The notes beneath the pieces were generated by a model. It was not told the DNA's origin. It searched no databases and worked only from the letters and a program-made list of their open reading frames with translations. Made by a program: the position numbers and the translations under genes. Positions 41,100-50,670 of a stretch of 64,000 nucleotides of DNA are shown piece after piece; positions within the stretch are counted from its first letter, which is position 1; each line of letters begins with the position of its first letter. Source of the stretch: Azospirillum cavernae (GTDB lineage: Bacteria > Pseudomonadota > Alphaproteobacteria > Azospirillales > Azospirillaceae); the NCBI RefSeq assembly GCF_003590795.1, contig NZ_QYUL01000001.1, positions 389,001 to 453,000 on the forward strand, given 5' to 3'.

Positions 41100-42347
41100 A
41101 TGACCGGCGCCTCATCAGAGGGTGGCGCGGCGGCTCCGGCGGCGGCCCTTGCGGTTGGCGGGCAGCGCGTGCTGATCGGCCATCCCCGCCCCCCCGCCGT
41201 GGCGGTGTTGCGTTCGGCCCTGGCCAGCGTTGGCGTGCGGGCGGTCGATGTCGCGCTGGACGCCGATGGGCTGCTGGCGAGGGTGGGGCAGGGCGCGCCC
41301 GATCTGCTGGTGCTGCATCTGGGGCTGCTGGCCGACAATCTGGATCTGATCGCCCGTCTGCGCGCCATGAACGGCATGCGCGACGCGCCGATTTTGGTGC
41401 TTGGTCGGTTTTCCGGAGCGGGGGAGCGGCAGGCGTTGATGCGGGCCGGGGCCACCGATTTGATCCCGCGCCCGGTGACGCGCCCGGAACTGGCGGCGCG
41501 GTTGCGGGTCCATTTGGAAAACCGCTCGCTCAACCGCTCGCTTCAGGAGGTCATCCGCAGCCTGCAAGCCTACCACACCGGGGCGGTCCAGCGGATGACC
41601 CTGGCGCGCGACATGCAACTCGACCTGTTGCCGACGACCGAGGCGTGCGGCGGGTTGGAGCGGCGTTACGCCATTCGACTCGACAGCCATTTTGAATCCA
41701 GTTCGGAATTGGGCGGCGACATCTGGGGCGCCCGCGCGCTCGACGATCACCGCTTTGCGGTGTTTCTGTGCGATTTCACCGGCCATGGCGTCGCGGCGGC
41801 GCTGAACACCTTCCGCTTGCACGCGCTGTTGACCAAGATCGACTTGCCCGGCGACGATCCGGCGGAAACGCTGGGGGCGATCAACGGCCTGTTGGTCGGG
41901 CTGCTGCCGGAAAGCCAGTTCGCCACCATGCTCTACGCGGTGGTCGATGTCCGGGTCGGCGCCGTCACCTACGCCACCGCTGGCGCGCCGAAGCCCATCG
42001 TCGGGCGACCCGATGGCGCGCTGGAGATTGGCGGAAGCCTGGGGCTGCCGCTGGGGGTGTCGCCAAAAGCCAGTTACCGCAACCGCCATCTGGATTTTCC
42101 CCCCGGCTCCTTCCTGTTCCTGTTCAGCGACGCCCTGTTCGAGGCGCGCGATTGGGACGGGCAGTTGTTTGGTTACGAGGGGGTTGTCGATCTGGTCAAC
42201 GGCCTGGACAGCGACGCCGAGCTTGAGGGCGGGCCGCTGCGCCAATTGCTGGAGCGCTACTTCACCACCATGCCGCGCCCCTTGGCCGACGATCTCACCG
42301 CGCTGTGGATCAGTCGGCGGGCGGAACCGCTGGACGGTTCAGGTTGA
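41100..42347 (+). CDS. SpoIIE-type protein phosphatase with degenerate receiver domain
   Basis: 415 residues. The C-terminal PP2C-like domain (about 175-410) shows LARDMQLDLLPT, SELGGDIWGARAL, FLCDFTGHGVAAALNTF and YATAGAPKPIV, with the acidic metal ligands. It would dephosphorylate the STAS protein. Residues 18-140 look like a response-regulator receiver, but the phospho-acceptor is lost (LLVLHLG in place of LLVLDLG), the first acidic pocket reads GHP, and the late Lys-Pro reads Arg-Pro. It should therefore not be phosphorylated and probably works as a binding domain. The last 38 bases overlap the convergent receiver-HATPase gene. Confidence 0.9.
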   Translation: MTGASSEGGAAAPAAALAVGGQRVLIGHPRPPAVAVLRSALASVGVRAVDVALDADGLLARVGQGAPDLLVLHLGLLADNLDLIARLRAMNGMRDAPILVLGRFSGAGERQALMRAGATDLIPRPVTRPELAARLRVHLENRSLNRSLQEVIRSLQAYHTGAVQRMTLARDMQLDLLPTTEACGGLERRYAIRLDSHFESSSELGGDIWGARALDDHRFAVFLCDFTGHGVAAALNTFRLHALLTKIDLPGDDPAETLGAINGLLVGLLPESQFATMLYAVVDVRVGAVTYATAGAPKPIVGRPDGALEIGGSLGLPLGVSPKASYRNRHLDFPPGSFLFLFSDALFEARDWDGQLFGYEGVVDLVNGLDSDAELEGGPLRQLLERYFTTMPRPLADDLTALWISRRAEPLDGSG

Positions 42348-43248
42348 CGACGCCAACCACCCGGTTGCCGGCGCCGACATAGGTCAACTGGTCAAACCCG
42401 ACCATGCGGGCCAGCGCGATGCCGCGCCCATGGGTGGCGGTCGATTGGAAGGCGTCCACCGTCAGATAGCGGCTGGAGTCAAACCCACGGCCCATGTCGG
42501 TGACAGTGAAGACGACGCGGTTGTCGCTGCGCTCCACATGCAAGGTCGCGTATTTGTCGCGATGCTCGGGCGAGGCGAGGCGGTTTTCGACCTCCTGCGT
42601 CAGCGCGCCGGTGGCTTTGAGAACGCTTTTGGCCTCGAACCCGATGCCGAGATTGCCGTGCTCCACCGCGTTCATCAGGATTTCCGACAGGCCAAAGGTC
42701 AGGCTGTGCGCGGTGTCGGCGATGGTGGACAGGGTGATGGCGAGGTTTTGCGCCTCTTGCGGGGTGCGGAAACGGAAACGGGCGTCGCGCAGCAGGGAAA
42801 TCGCGTCGGCGCGCGACCGCAAATCGCCCTGCAAGGTTTTCAACCGCCCGGAGCGCTCTTCCGCCGCGCGGACGACCGAGCGCAGCAACGCCCCGTCATA
42901 GGGTTTGAACAGGTAATAAAACACCCCGGCGCGGATCGCCGCCGCGATTTCCGCGCTGCTGTCCGACACCGTTTGAACGATCACCGGGATTTCCGCCAAC
43001 CCAGGCACGGCTTTCATCCGTTCAAACACCTCCAACCCGTCGCCATCGTCCAGGCGACGGTCGAGCAAGACCACGTGAATCGTGATTGTTGGATCGCTCA
43101 AAATCGCCCAGGCTTCGGCGATCGTCGCCGCCTCCAGCGTGCGGTAGCCGATGCGGGCCAGATACCCCGCCACGATGGCGCGGGTCATTTCCTCGTCATC
43201 GACAACCAGCGCTGTGACGGGTTCGGCCATGATCGCGTTGCTCTCCAA
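42310..43248 (-). CDS. Receiver-HATPase protein (RsbW-like anti-sigma kinase with response regulator)
   Basis: 312 residues (MAEPV at 43230 is an alternative start). Residues about 8-130 are an intact receiver: VVDDEE acidic pocket, phospho-acceptor Asp in VVLLDRRLDDGDG, Lys in YYLFKPYDGA. Residues about 165-305 are a GHKL ATPase of the serine-kinase/anti-sigma type: SEILMNAVEHGNLGIG, FTVTDMGRGFD and THGRGIALARM. With the convergent STAS and SpoIIE genes it makes a partner-switching set in which phosphorylation of the receiver could set the state of the switch. It overlaps the phosphatase gene tail-to-tail by 38 bases. Confidence 0.9.
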   Translation of the reverse strand: MESNAIMAEPVTALVVDDEEMTRAIVAGYLARIGYRTLEAATIAEAWAILSDPTITIHVVLLDRRLDDGDGLEVFERMKAVPGLAEIPVIVQTVSDSSAEIAAAIRAGVFYYLFKPYDGALLRSVVRAAEERSGRLKTLQGDLRSRADAISLLRDARFRFRTPQEAQNLAITLSTIADTAHSLTFGLSEILMNAVEHGNLGIGFEAKSVLKATGALTQEVENRLASPEHRDKYATLHVERSDNRVVFTVTDMGRGFDSSRYLTVDAFQSTATHGRGIALARMVGFDQLTYVGAGNRVVGVVNLNRPAVPPAD

Positions 43249-43309
43249 ACGGTGCGGATGTCGATGGGTCGTTCAACTGCCACAGAATGCAGACGCCGTC
43301 AAACGTCCG

Positions 43310-46300
43310 CTAAGACGCGGTTTCCGGTGGGATCAATCGTATCGAGTTTTCGGAGAAACGCGTGTGATGTTGTTTGGCGCTCGCCAGTTCTGCGGAGATT
43401 TTTTTGACGTGCTCAAGGGTCAGAGCGGCCATGTTTTCCTGATGAACGGCAATCACCAATTGATTGGCGAGGCCGGAGAGGCGCCCCAACCCGACGTTGG
43501 CGGCGGAACCTTTCAAAACATGAGCTTCGCGTGCGACAACCAAAAGGTTGGAATCAACAACCGCCGCCTGCAAAAGATCGACGTGACGGGCGCTGTCGGC
43601 AAAGAAGGTGGTCATCAAGGCGGCGTAACCATCATCCCCCAGAATCTGGAACAGTTCTTGGCGCTTCGCCGGGTTGATCGGATCGAGATCCTCGTCCTGG
43701 GCTGGATTTGGCTGATTGGGCGGCTCAGGAACGTGGGGGGATGGTTGATTGGTTGGCGCCGGGGGGCGGCGCGCCCAGCGGACCACCGACTCCGTCAACT
43801 TCCGGGCGTTGATCGGTTTCGACAAATAGTCGTCCATGCCAGCGTCCAGGCACACGGCGTCATCGCCCTGCATGGCGTTGGCGGTGAGCGCGATGATGGG
43901 AATGCGGGCGGCGGCCCCGGACAGGCGGCGGATGACCCGTGTCGCCGTCAAGCCATCCATCACCGGCATCTGGACATCCATCAGCACCAGATCATAGGAG
44001 CGTGACGACACCGCTTCGACCGCTTCCTCTCCATTGGACACCGCTTCCGCCGTGTGACCGGCGCGGCGCAGCAAGGCCAGGGTGAGTTGCTGATTGACCG
44101 GGTTGTCGTCGGCCACCAGAACGCGGGCGTGAAAAGCGGGGAGCGGGGCGGGGGCGGGCGTGCTGTCCGCCGTCGCCGTCGGGGGAGCCGGTTGTTCGGT
44201 TGCCGGTCGGCGATCCAGCAGGTTGGCCAGAGCTTGACACAGCGCGCTGAAGCGGATGGGTTTGGTCAGGTTCGCGTCGACCAGCGGGTTTTCCGGGGCC
44301 AGCGCGCTGTCCGAGGGCTGTTCTTCGGTCGTGGGCGCTGTGAGATGCGAGGTGGCGAGCGCCAATCGGATCCCGGCCAACGCCGGGATGGCCCGAATCC
44401 GCCTGGCCAATTCGGGGCCGGTCATCCCCGGCATCCGATGATCCAGGATGGCGGCGTCGAACGGGCGTCCCTGTTCCGCCGCCATGGTCAAGCGCGTCAG
44501 CGCCGCGTCCCCCGATTCCGCCGTTTCGACGTCGATGGCGAAGCTGGTCATGTGACGGGCCAGAAGGTCGCGGTTGACGGCGACGTCATCGACGATCAAG
44601 ACGCGCCGCCCCGACCAATCGGCCATCGGCGCGAGCGGTTGGGCCGCCGCTCCAGGCTCCAGGGGGATTGACACCCAGAAGACGCTGCCCAGACCAGCTT
44701 GGCTGTCCACCCCGATCTGTCCGCCCATCAGTTCGGCCAGACGCTTGCAGATCGCCAGCCCCAGGCCGGTGCCGCCATGCCGACGGGCGGGGGAGGCGTC
44801 CACTTGGCTGAACATGGTGAACAGGCGCGGGCGGTCCTCATCGCTGATGCCGATGCCGGTGTCGCGCACCTCGAAGCGGACTTGAGGGGCGCCGCTTTCG
44901 GCGATCTCCTCGGCCAGCAGGATGGTGACGCTGCCGCTGTCGGTGAATTTGACGGCGTTTCCGACCAGATTCAGCAAAATCTGCCGCAACCGACCAGAAT
45001 CGCCGCGAAAGGGCCGACGCAAGGGCGGCGGAACGAAGCTGGCCAGTTCCAGCCCCTTGGCGGCGGCGCGCGGCGCCAGGATTTCCAGCACGCTTTCGAC
45101 CAGCGGCGCCAGTTCCAGATCGTCGTTTTCCAGTTCCAGCCGACCGGCGTCGATCTTCGAGAAATCCAGAATGTCGTTGATGATGACCAGCAGGGATTCC
45201 GCCGAATCCCGGATCGTCGTGGCGAAGCTGCGCTGCTCGTCGTTCATCCGGGTGTCGAGCAGCAGGCCGGCCATGCCGATGACGCCGTTCATCGGCGTGC
45301 GGATCTCGTGACTCATCGTCGCGAGGAATTCCATTTTGATGCGCTGGCCATCCTCCGCCCGGTCCTTGGCGTCGCGCAGGGTTTGCTCGGCGCGCTTGTT
45401 GTCGGTGAGGTCGCGCAGGATGGCGGCGTAAAGCGGACCGGCGGCGGTCTTCACCTCGGCGACCGAGAAGGAGAGCGGGAAGAGATCGCCGTTCAGGCGG
45501 GCCGCCGTCAATTCCCGGCTGAAGCCGGTGCGGTAACGCTTCACTCCGGCGGCCATGTCGTCGATGAAGCGGTTTTGCGCCTCCCGCATCTCCGGCGGCA
45601 ACAGGTCGCTGATGGACCGCCCGATCAGGCCGCCTGGCGGGCAACCGAAGATGCTGTGGGCGGCGGGGTTGGCGCTTTCGATGACGCCGTTCGGCCTTGC
45701 CGTCAGGATGCCTTCGACCGCCGTGTCGAGGATGGCGTTGAGGCGGGCGTTGCTTTCCTCCAACGCCGTGGCTTGGCGCCGCTGCGTCGCCATCGAGCGG
45801 GCCAGCAGGACGCCGAACAGCAGAATCAACAGGATGAAGCCGCCCGACAGCAGGGCCGCCTGCCGAAAATTGTCCCGCCACCCGGCCAACTCCTCCGCCT
45901 CGTCCACGCTGACGGACAAAACCAAGGGCCAAGTCGGGGTCGCCCGATAGGCGGTGATTCGGGCGGCGCCGTCCGCCCCGGCCTCGTCAAAGACGCCATG
46001 TTCGGCGTTGGGGAGCTTTTTCTGGAACAGGGTGGTTTGGGCGGCGGAATCGCCGATCTTCGCGCCGTTGGGCGGCTCGGGCGGCGGCTGCGCGATCAGG
46101 AGGGTTCCGTCATAGCGGTGGAGCGCGACGCGCTCGCCGTCTGACGTCTGGACCGCTTGGTAAAGACCCTGGAAATAGTCCGGGTTCACAGTGGCGACGA
46201 CCACGCCCGTCAGCGCGCCGTCGGCGTCGCGCAGCGCCCGGCTCATCGGCAGCAGCCAGCGCCCGGACAGCTCGACGCCGCGATTGGCGGTCAGCAGGGT

Positions 46301-46909
46301 CCGTCCGAGAATCGGGTTGCCGATGACCAGCCCAGCGTTGCGGTCGCGCATGTGGGCGCGAAAGACGTCCCGCTCGGTCAGAAACAGCGCCTCGCGCGGC
46401 GCCCCGTCGGTGCTCAGCAACAGGCGTCCGGCGCGGTCGAGCAGGGCCAAAGCCCGCAGATGCGGCGAGCGGCGCAGGCGCTCCTTCAACAGCGCGGCGA
46501 TCTCCCCCAACGCGGGATCGTTTCGCAAGAGATCGCTCTCGCCGATGCCGTCGACGATGGACGACAGGGTGACGTCCACCGATTGGATGGTGCGGGTGGT
46601 GGACGCCTCCAGCGCGCTGGTCAGGCTGGCCAGATTGGCCCGGGTCTGCTCCAGCGTGGTCCGGCGGATCACGGTGAACTGGTAGGTCAGATCGACCAGC
46701 AGCGCCATCACCGCCAACAGGGCGAACACCAGCACGCCGCCCTTGTGCAGGAACAAGCCCTTCAGATCAAGGACCGGGTTGGCTGTGGGGGCGGGGCTGG
46801 ACAGAACGGCGTTCCAACGGCAAAAGGGAGGCAGGGGCCGCGCCGGGAAAATCCCCAAACGACCACCCGCGATTTTAGCAGCGCTTTCAGAATTCCGCAA
46901 AGCATACAC
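43310..46909 (-). CDS. Hybrid sensor histidine kinase with Cache-like sensor, PAS, two receivers and HPt
   Basis: 1199 residues from a GTG at 46909; the exact start is uncertain because the ribosome site is weak. Order: membrane helix (about 58-80), periplasmic dCache-like sensor (85-340), membrane helix (about 347-367), PAS (385-500). Then HisKA with the phospho-His in [13 protein letters not shown] (near 534), HATPase (630-745, [24 protein letters not shown]) and a first receiver (765-885, ILDHRMPG). A second receiver (928-1045, [13 protein letters not shown]) and an HPt (His in [13 protein letters not shown], near 1131) complete it. This is a full internal phosphorelay. It is divergent from the solute-binding protein gene; the receiver-HATPase gene ends nearby on the same strand. 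Confidence 0.92.
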   Translation of the reverse strand: MYALRNSESAAKIAGGRLGIFPARPLPPFCRWNAVLSSPAPTANPVLDLKGLFLHKGGVLVFALLAVMALLVDLTYQFTVIRRTTLEQTRANLASLTSALEASTTRTIQSVDVTLSSIVDGIGESDLLRNDPALGEIAALLKERLRRSPHLRALALLDRAGRLLLSTDGAPREALFLTERDVFRAHMRDRNAGLVIGNPILGRTLLTANRGVELSGRWLLPMSRALRDADGALTGVVVATVNPDYFQGLYQAVQTSDGERVALHRYDGTLLIAQPPPEPPNGAKIGDSAAQTTLFQKKLPNAEHGVFDEAGADGAARITAYRATPTWPLVLSVSVDEAEELAGWRDNFRQAALLSGGFILLILLFGVLLARSMATQRRQATALEESNARLNAILDTAVEGILTARPNGVIESANPAAHSIFGCPPGGLIGRSISDLLPPEMREAQNRFIDDMAAGVKRYRTGFSRELTAARLNGDLFPLSFSVAEVKTAAGPLYAAILRDLTDNKRAEQTLRDAKDRAEDGQRIKMEFLATMSHEIRTPMNGVIGMAGLLLDTRMNDEQRSFATTIRDSAESLLVIINDILDFSKIDAGRLELENDDLELAPLVESVLEILAPRAAAKGLELASFVPPPLRRPFRGDSGRLRQILLNLVGNAVKFTDSGSVTILLAEEIAESGAPQVRFEVRDTGIGISDEDRPRLFTMFSQVDASPARRHGGTGLGLAICKRLAELMGGQIGVDSQAGLGSVFWVSIPLEPGAAAQPLAPMADWSGRRVLIVDDVAVNRDLLARHMTSFAIDVETAESGDAALTRLTMAAEQGRPFDAAILDHRMPGMTGPELARRIRAIPALAGIRLALATSHLTAPTTEEQPSDSALAPENPLVDANLTKPIRFSALCQALANLLDRRPATEQPAPPTATADSTPAPAPLPAFHARVLVADDNPVNQQLTLALLRRAGHTAEAVSNGEEAVEAVSSRSYDLVLMDVQMPVMDGLTATRVIRRLSGAAARIPIIALTANAMQGDDAVCLDAGMDDYLSKPINARKLTESVVRWARRPPAPTNQPSPHVPEPPNQPNPAQDEDLDPINPAKRQELFQILGDDGYAALMTTFFADSARHVDLLQAAVVDSNLLVVAREAHVLKGSAANVGLGRLSGLANQLVIAVHQENMAALTLEHVKKISAELASAKQHHTRFSENSIRLIPPETAS

Positions 46910-47007
46910 TGCCGGAAGAGGCCGGACGATGCTATCGTCAATGATCCGGCGGCGTGGAAATCGTGATTGTTTTCAATATAGACCAGAGTTTCTCGGGAGG
47001 CGTTGGA

Positions 47008-47817
47008 ATGAGAAAGCAAGCCATGCGTTTTCTTTCGTTCGTGATGATATCGTTCATTGTCCTTTCGTTTGGCGTTGGCGACGCGCAAGCGGGCGGAAGG
47101 TTGGAAAAAATTGCCATCGACAAGAAACTTCGTGTCTGCATGTGGCCCGATTATTACGCGATTTCGTTCCGCAACCCGCGCACCAACGCGTTGGAGGGGG
47201 TGGACATCGAGCTTGCTGGGGCGTTCGCCGCCGACCTTGGCGTGGCGCTGGAGTTTGTCGAAACCAGCTTTCCCCGCTTCATTGAGGATTTTCTGGCCGA
47301 CCGCTGCGACATCGGCATGTTCGCCATCGGCGCCACCCCCGCCCGCGCCGAGAAGGTGTCGTTCAGCCAGCCCTATTTGCGCAGCGGCATCTACGCCGTC
47401 ACCACCAAGACCAACGCGCAAATCCGCCGCTGGGCCGACATGGATCAGGAGGGCAACGTCGTCGTCGTTCAAAGCGGCACCTTCATGGACGGTTACGCGC
47501 GCAGCGCCATGACCCGCGCCCGCATCGTCGCCGTCGCCCGCCCGCAAGAGCGTGAGGAGGAGGTGCAGGCCGGTCGGGCCGACGCCTTTCTGACCGACTA
47601 CCCCTATGGTCAAAGGATGCTGGCCTTCCACCCCTGGGCGCAGTTGATCGTCCCCGACCAGCCGGTGCAGCCCACCCCCTATGCCTACGCCGTCGCGCCG
47701 GGGGACGAGGCGTGGTTGGCGCGGGTCAACGCCTTCGTCGCCGCGATCAAGGCCGATGGCCGGTTGGCGGCGGCGGCGGCGCGTTACAAGCTGACGCCGA
47801 TCATCGCGCGGGATTGA
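47008..47817 (+). CDS. Periplasmic solute-binding protein, family 3
   Basis: 269 residues from the ATG at 47008, with GGGAGG seven bases upstream (an earlier ATG at 46954 lacks one). Signal peptide: MRKQAMRF, a hydrophobic core, then cleavage after AQA. The mature part has the amino-acid-binding pattern: KLRVCMWPDYYAISFRNP, LEGVDIELAGAFAADL, CDIGMFAIGATPARAEKVSFSQPYL region, and a late FLTDYPYGQRML. No permease or ATPase genes adjoin, so it may serve signalling (next to the divergent kinase with a periplasmic sensor) or work with distant transporter genes. Confidence 0.88.
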   Translation: MRKQAMRFLSFVMISFIVLSFGVGDAQAGGRLEKIAIDKKLRVCMWPDYYAISFRNPRTNALEGVDIELAGAFAADLGVALEFVETSFPRFIEDFLADRCDIGMFAIGATPARAEKVSFSQPYLRSGIYAVTTKTNAQIRRWADMDQEGNVVVVQSGTFMDGYARSAMTRARIVAVARPQEREEEVQAGRADAFLTDYPYGQRMLAFHPWAQLIVPDQPVQPTPYAYAVAPGDEAWLARVNAFVAAIKADGRLAAAAARYKLTPIIARD

Positions 47818-47905
47818 CGGCGCAGGGTTGCCCAGCGGGCATGACGGTTGGCCCTTGGGATGGCTGGCCCTGTGGTAACATCCGCCCTCGGATGCAATCT
47901 GACCT

Positions 47906-48544
47906 ATGGAGCGTGCGGTGATCCTGATTGGCCAATACGACTCCCCCTTCGTCCGCCGTGTCGCCATCGCCCTGCGGCTGTATGGCATGCCGTTCGAGCA
48001 TCGGCCCTGGTCCGTGTTCGGGGACGCCGACGCGCTGGCCGCCTACAACCCGTTGAAGCGGGTGCCGACGCTGGTGCTGGACGATGGCGACGTGCTGATC
48101 GACAGCGCGATCATTCTGGATTGGCTGGACGAGATCGCCGGGCCGGAGCGGGCGCTGTTCCCCCGCAGCGGCGTGGAGCGGCGCCGCGCGCTGAAAATCG
48201 CCGCTCTGGCCATGGGGCTGGGGGACAAGGCGGTCAGTCTGGTCTATGAGCGGGTGATGCACGAAACCTCCTCCCAGATTTGGGTGGAGCGTTGCACCTC
48301 GCAGGTGTCCGGCGTGCTCGACGCGCTGGAGGCCGACCGGGCGGCGCGGCCCGGTCCCTGGTGGTTTGGCGAGCGCATCGGTCACGCCGACATCGCCGTC
48401 GGCTGCGTCCTGCGCTTCATCGGCGAGGCGCACCCCGCCGTCTTTGATCGTCAGCGCTGGCCAACCCTGGCCGCCCATTCCGACGCCTGCGAAGGGCTGG
48501 AGCCGTTTCAGGCCATCGCCCAACCCTTCTTCGTCAGCGCGTGA
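47906..48544 (+). CDS. Glutathione S-transferase family protein
   Basis: 212 residues. The N-terminal thioredoxin-like domain has LIGQYDSPFVRRVAIALRLYG, NPLKRVPTLVLDDG with the cis-Pro and LIDSAIILDWLDE for glutathione binding. The C-terminal helical domain spans about 85-205. It may detoxify electrophiles. A GTG at 47918 is an alternative start. It is convergent with the DUF1244 gene. Confidence 0.88.
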   Translation: MERAVILIGQYDSPFVRRVAIALRLYGMPFEHRPWSVFGDADALAAYNPLKRVPTLVLDDGDVLIDSAIILDWLDEIAGPERALFPRSGVERRRALKIAALAMGLGDKAVSLVYERVMHETSSQIWVERCTSQVSGVLDALEADRAARPGPWWFGERIGHADIAVGCVLRFIGEAHPAVFDRQRWPTLAAHSDACEGLEPFQAIAQPFFVSA

Positions 48545-48562
48545 TCCGATGGAAAAAGCCGG

Positions 48563-48895
48563 TCAGCGGGCGTTGTGCCCGCTGATCTCGGCGTGCAGGG
48601 GCTTGGTCTCCTCGAACTGGCGCTGCTGTTCGGGGCTGGCCTCTTTCTGGTGTTTGGCCTTCCAGTCGCCATAGGGCATGCCGTAGACGGCGATGCGGGC
48701 GTCTTCGTCGCTCAGCGTCACGCCGCGTTCCTTGGCGGCGGCGGCGTACCATTTCGACAGGCAGTTGCGGCAGAAACCCGCCAAATTCATCAGGTCGATG
48801 TTCTGCACGTCGGTTCGCTTTTGCAGATGCGCGACCAGACCGCGAAAGGCTGCGGCTTCCAGCTCGATGCGGGTCTGGTGGTCCAGGTCGGCCAT
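48563..48895 (-). CDS. DUF1244 family protein
   Basis: 110 residues. It matches the DUF1244 family, a small helical protein conserved in Alpha- and Gammaproteobacteria: HLQKRTDVQNIDLMNLAGFC, RNCLSKWY, and VYGMPYGDWKAKHQ. The two Cys in GFCRNC are conserved in the family. Function is not established. Monocistronic by position; 24 bases from the start of the neighbouring DUF364 fusion gene's end. Confidence 0.92.
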   Translation of the reverse strand: MADLDHQTRIELEAAAFRGLVAHLQKRTDVQNIDLMNLAGFCRNCLSKWYAAAAKERGVTLSDEDARIAVYGMPYGDWKAKHQKEASPEQQRQFEETKPLHAEISGHNAR

Positions 48896-48919
48896 GGGGG
48901 TCTCTCTCTATGTAAGGCT

Positions 48920-50155
48920 TTAAGGCTGAGATATAGGGGGCCGGTGCAGCGTGACCATCCGGCCATGGGGGTGAAAATCGCGGGAGCCGCCGCCGTTGGC
49001 GATCACGCGGGCCACCGCCGCCCGATCCTCGGCGACGAAACCGGCCAGCGATTCCACGCCATAGCGAAACAGGCGCGGGGTCAACGGCGTGCCGGGTCCG
49101 ATCATCGCCACCCGCGCGCCCACCGCCAAGCGCAGCAGCCGGGGCAGGGTGCGGTTGGCGAAGGCCGACGCGGTGACGGCGACGGCGTCCGCCCCCGGCA
49201 ACAGCCAATCGCAGGCGGGTTCAGGATGCTCCCCCGCGCGCGGGTTCATGTCGATGATGTGGGCGCGCGGCAGGCGTTGGGCGATTTGCGGGAAGCCGCC
49301 GATCACCACCACGCGGCCCTCCACCGCCGCGAAGAGATCCAGCCCGTTGCCCGGCGCGCCGGTCAGGTCCGGGCGGTTGTAATGGGCGTTGAGCGCGGCG
49401 ACGCCGACGGCGATGTCCAGCGGATCCCAGGAGCGGGCGGCCAGCGTCGCCAGATCGCGCAAGCCACGTCCGGCCCAGCGCATGGCGTCTTCCGCGCTGG
49501 TGTCGGCGGATTGCCGGGCGGCGACGCCCAAGCCCTCGGCGGTTTCGACCAGCACCCATTTCGCGCCGATCACCACCTTGCGCACGTCGGCGTCGGCCAC
49601 CCCGTTCAGCAGATCGTCGTAGAGGCGCTGCGGCCCCCACCAGCGCCACAGCGCGTCCTCCGTCGGCGTCAGCAGATCGGTGAAGCCGCCGGTGAAGCCC
49701 TGCCATTCGTTGAGAAAGCGGCTGCCAACGCTGGTCAGCACCGGGATCCCCTCGGCGATGCCGGACAGCAGCTCGTCCGCCAACCCGTCGCCCTGAGCCT
49801 CCAGACCGGCGAATTTGTTGACCACCAGCAGATCGACCCGCTCGGCCACGGCGCGGCGCACCGCTTGGCTGGCGTCGGCGACCCCGGTCGGATCGACCCG
49901 GCAGGATTGCGAGGCCCGGCCCAGCCGCTGTGTGATGTCAAAGGCGTGGCCGGTGGCGACGTCCACCAACTCCATCACCTCGGCGCAATCGTCGATGGCC
50001 CCATGGTTGCGCTGGACCAGCCCGCCGACGCGGAACCCCCGGCTCTTCAGCTCCGCCGCGAAGCCGTCGAGCAGCGTGTCCACCCCCGCCGAACCGGGGC
50101 CATGGACGACCGCGCCAGGACGCAACGGCGGAAGGGCGGCGGGGGGAAGCGTCAT
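48920..50155 (-). CDS. DUF2478-DUF364 fusion protein
   Basis: 411 residues from the ATG at 50155. Residues about 12-165 match DUF2478, a P-loop-like domain often found with molybdenum genes: RGFRVGGLVQRN, VMELVDVATGH, LVVNKFAGLEAQGDG, EGIPVLTSV. The usual P-loop Lys is not evident in HGPGSAGVDTL. Residues about 185-405 match the DUF4213/DUF364 pair, a putative heavy-metal chelation module: LYDDLLNGVADADV, VGVAALNAHYN, VVVIGGFPQIAQRL, GADAVAVTASAFANRTL, GARVAMIGPGTPL. The gene lies 43 bases after a TusA-like gene on the same strand. A role in molybdenum or other metal-sulfur chemistry is inference. Confidence 0.82.
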   Translation of the reverse strand: MTLPPAALPPLRPGAVVHGPGSAGVDTLLDGFAAELKSRGFRVGGLVQRNHGAIDDCAEVMELVDVATGHAFDITQRLGRASQSCRVDPTGVADASQAVRRAVAERVDLLVVNKFAGLEAQGDGLADELLSGIAEGIPVLTSVGSRFLNEWQGFTGGFTDLLTPTEDALWRWWGPQRLYDDLLNGVADADVRKVVIGAKWVLVETAEGLGVAARQSADTSAEDAMRWAGRGLRDLATLAARSWDPLDIAVGVAALNAHYNRPDLTGAPGNGLDLFAAVEGRVVVIGGFPQIAQRLPRAHIIDMNPRAGEHPEPACDWLLPGADAVAVTASAFANRTLPRLLRLAVGARVAMIGPGTPLTPRLFRYGVESLAGFVAEDRAAVARVIANGGGSRDFHPHGRMVTLHRPPISQP

Positions 50156-50198
50156 GGGCGGCGGATCCTTGGGGCAAGGGAACGCCGACGCGGGGGCC

Positions 50199-50489
50199 TC
50201 AGCCGCCGCGACGGATGTGGTAGACGAACAGGGCGCCGTGCGCCGGATCGGGCCGGGTTTCATGGGCGATCAGCGCGTTGTCGGTCGTGTTGCAGAAATG
50301 CTTGAAGTCGATGACCGAGGCGGGATCGGTGGCGTGCACGATCACCTCCTCCCCCAGCGCCATCTGGTCGAGCAGGGCGCGGGTGCGTAGGATTGGCAGC
50401 GGGCAATGCAGCCCGGTCACGTCAAGCTCTCTCACCGGCACCGCGCCCGCTCCCTGATTGGTTTGCGTGAAAACCCTCAACGCGGCCAT
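50199..50489 (-). CDS. TusA-like sulfur carrier protein
   Basis: 96 residues from the ATG at 50489; a GTG at 50435 would give 78 residues, nearer the family norm. The TusA core is plain: VRELDVTGLHCPLPILRTRA, with the persulfide-carrying Cys in CPLP, then VIVHATDPASVIDF and a late beta strand. Such proteins pass sulfur to tRNA thiolation, molybdopterin or other metal-sulfur pathways. The gene lies just upstream of the DUF2478-DUF364 fusion and both read the same way, so one transcript is likely. Confidence 0.9.
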   Translation of the reverse strand: MAALRVFTQTNQGAGAVPVRELDVTGLHCPLPILRTRALLDQMALGEEVIVHATDPASVIDFKHFCNTTDNALIAHETRPDPAHGALFVYHIRRGG

Positions 50490-50670
50490 GACTGTAGCCG
50501 GTTCCTCCGGCCATCTCCAGCCGGTTGCGCCGGGGCGGGCGGTTCGGCGCGCGCGCGGCTTGGCCGAACGGGCGGCTTGATCCCGGGGCGATGAGCGTTT
50601 ATAGGCTCGCCCCTTTTGCGGATCCCGGACGTCTGGGCAGGACCGACGGTCAAGGAATGAGGCACGAGCG

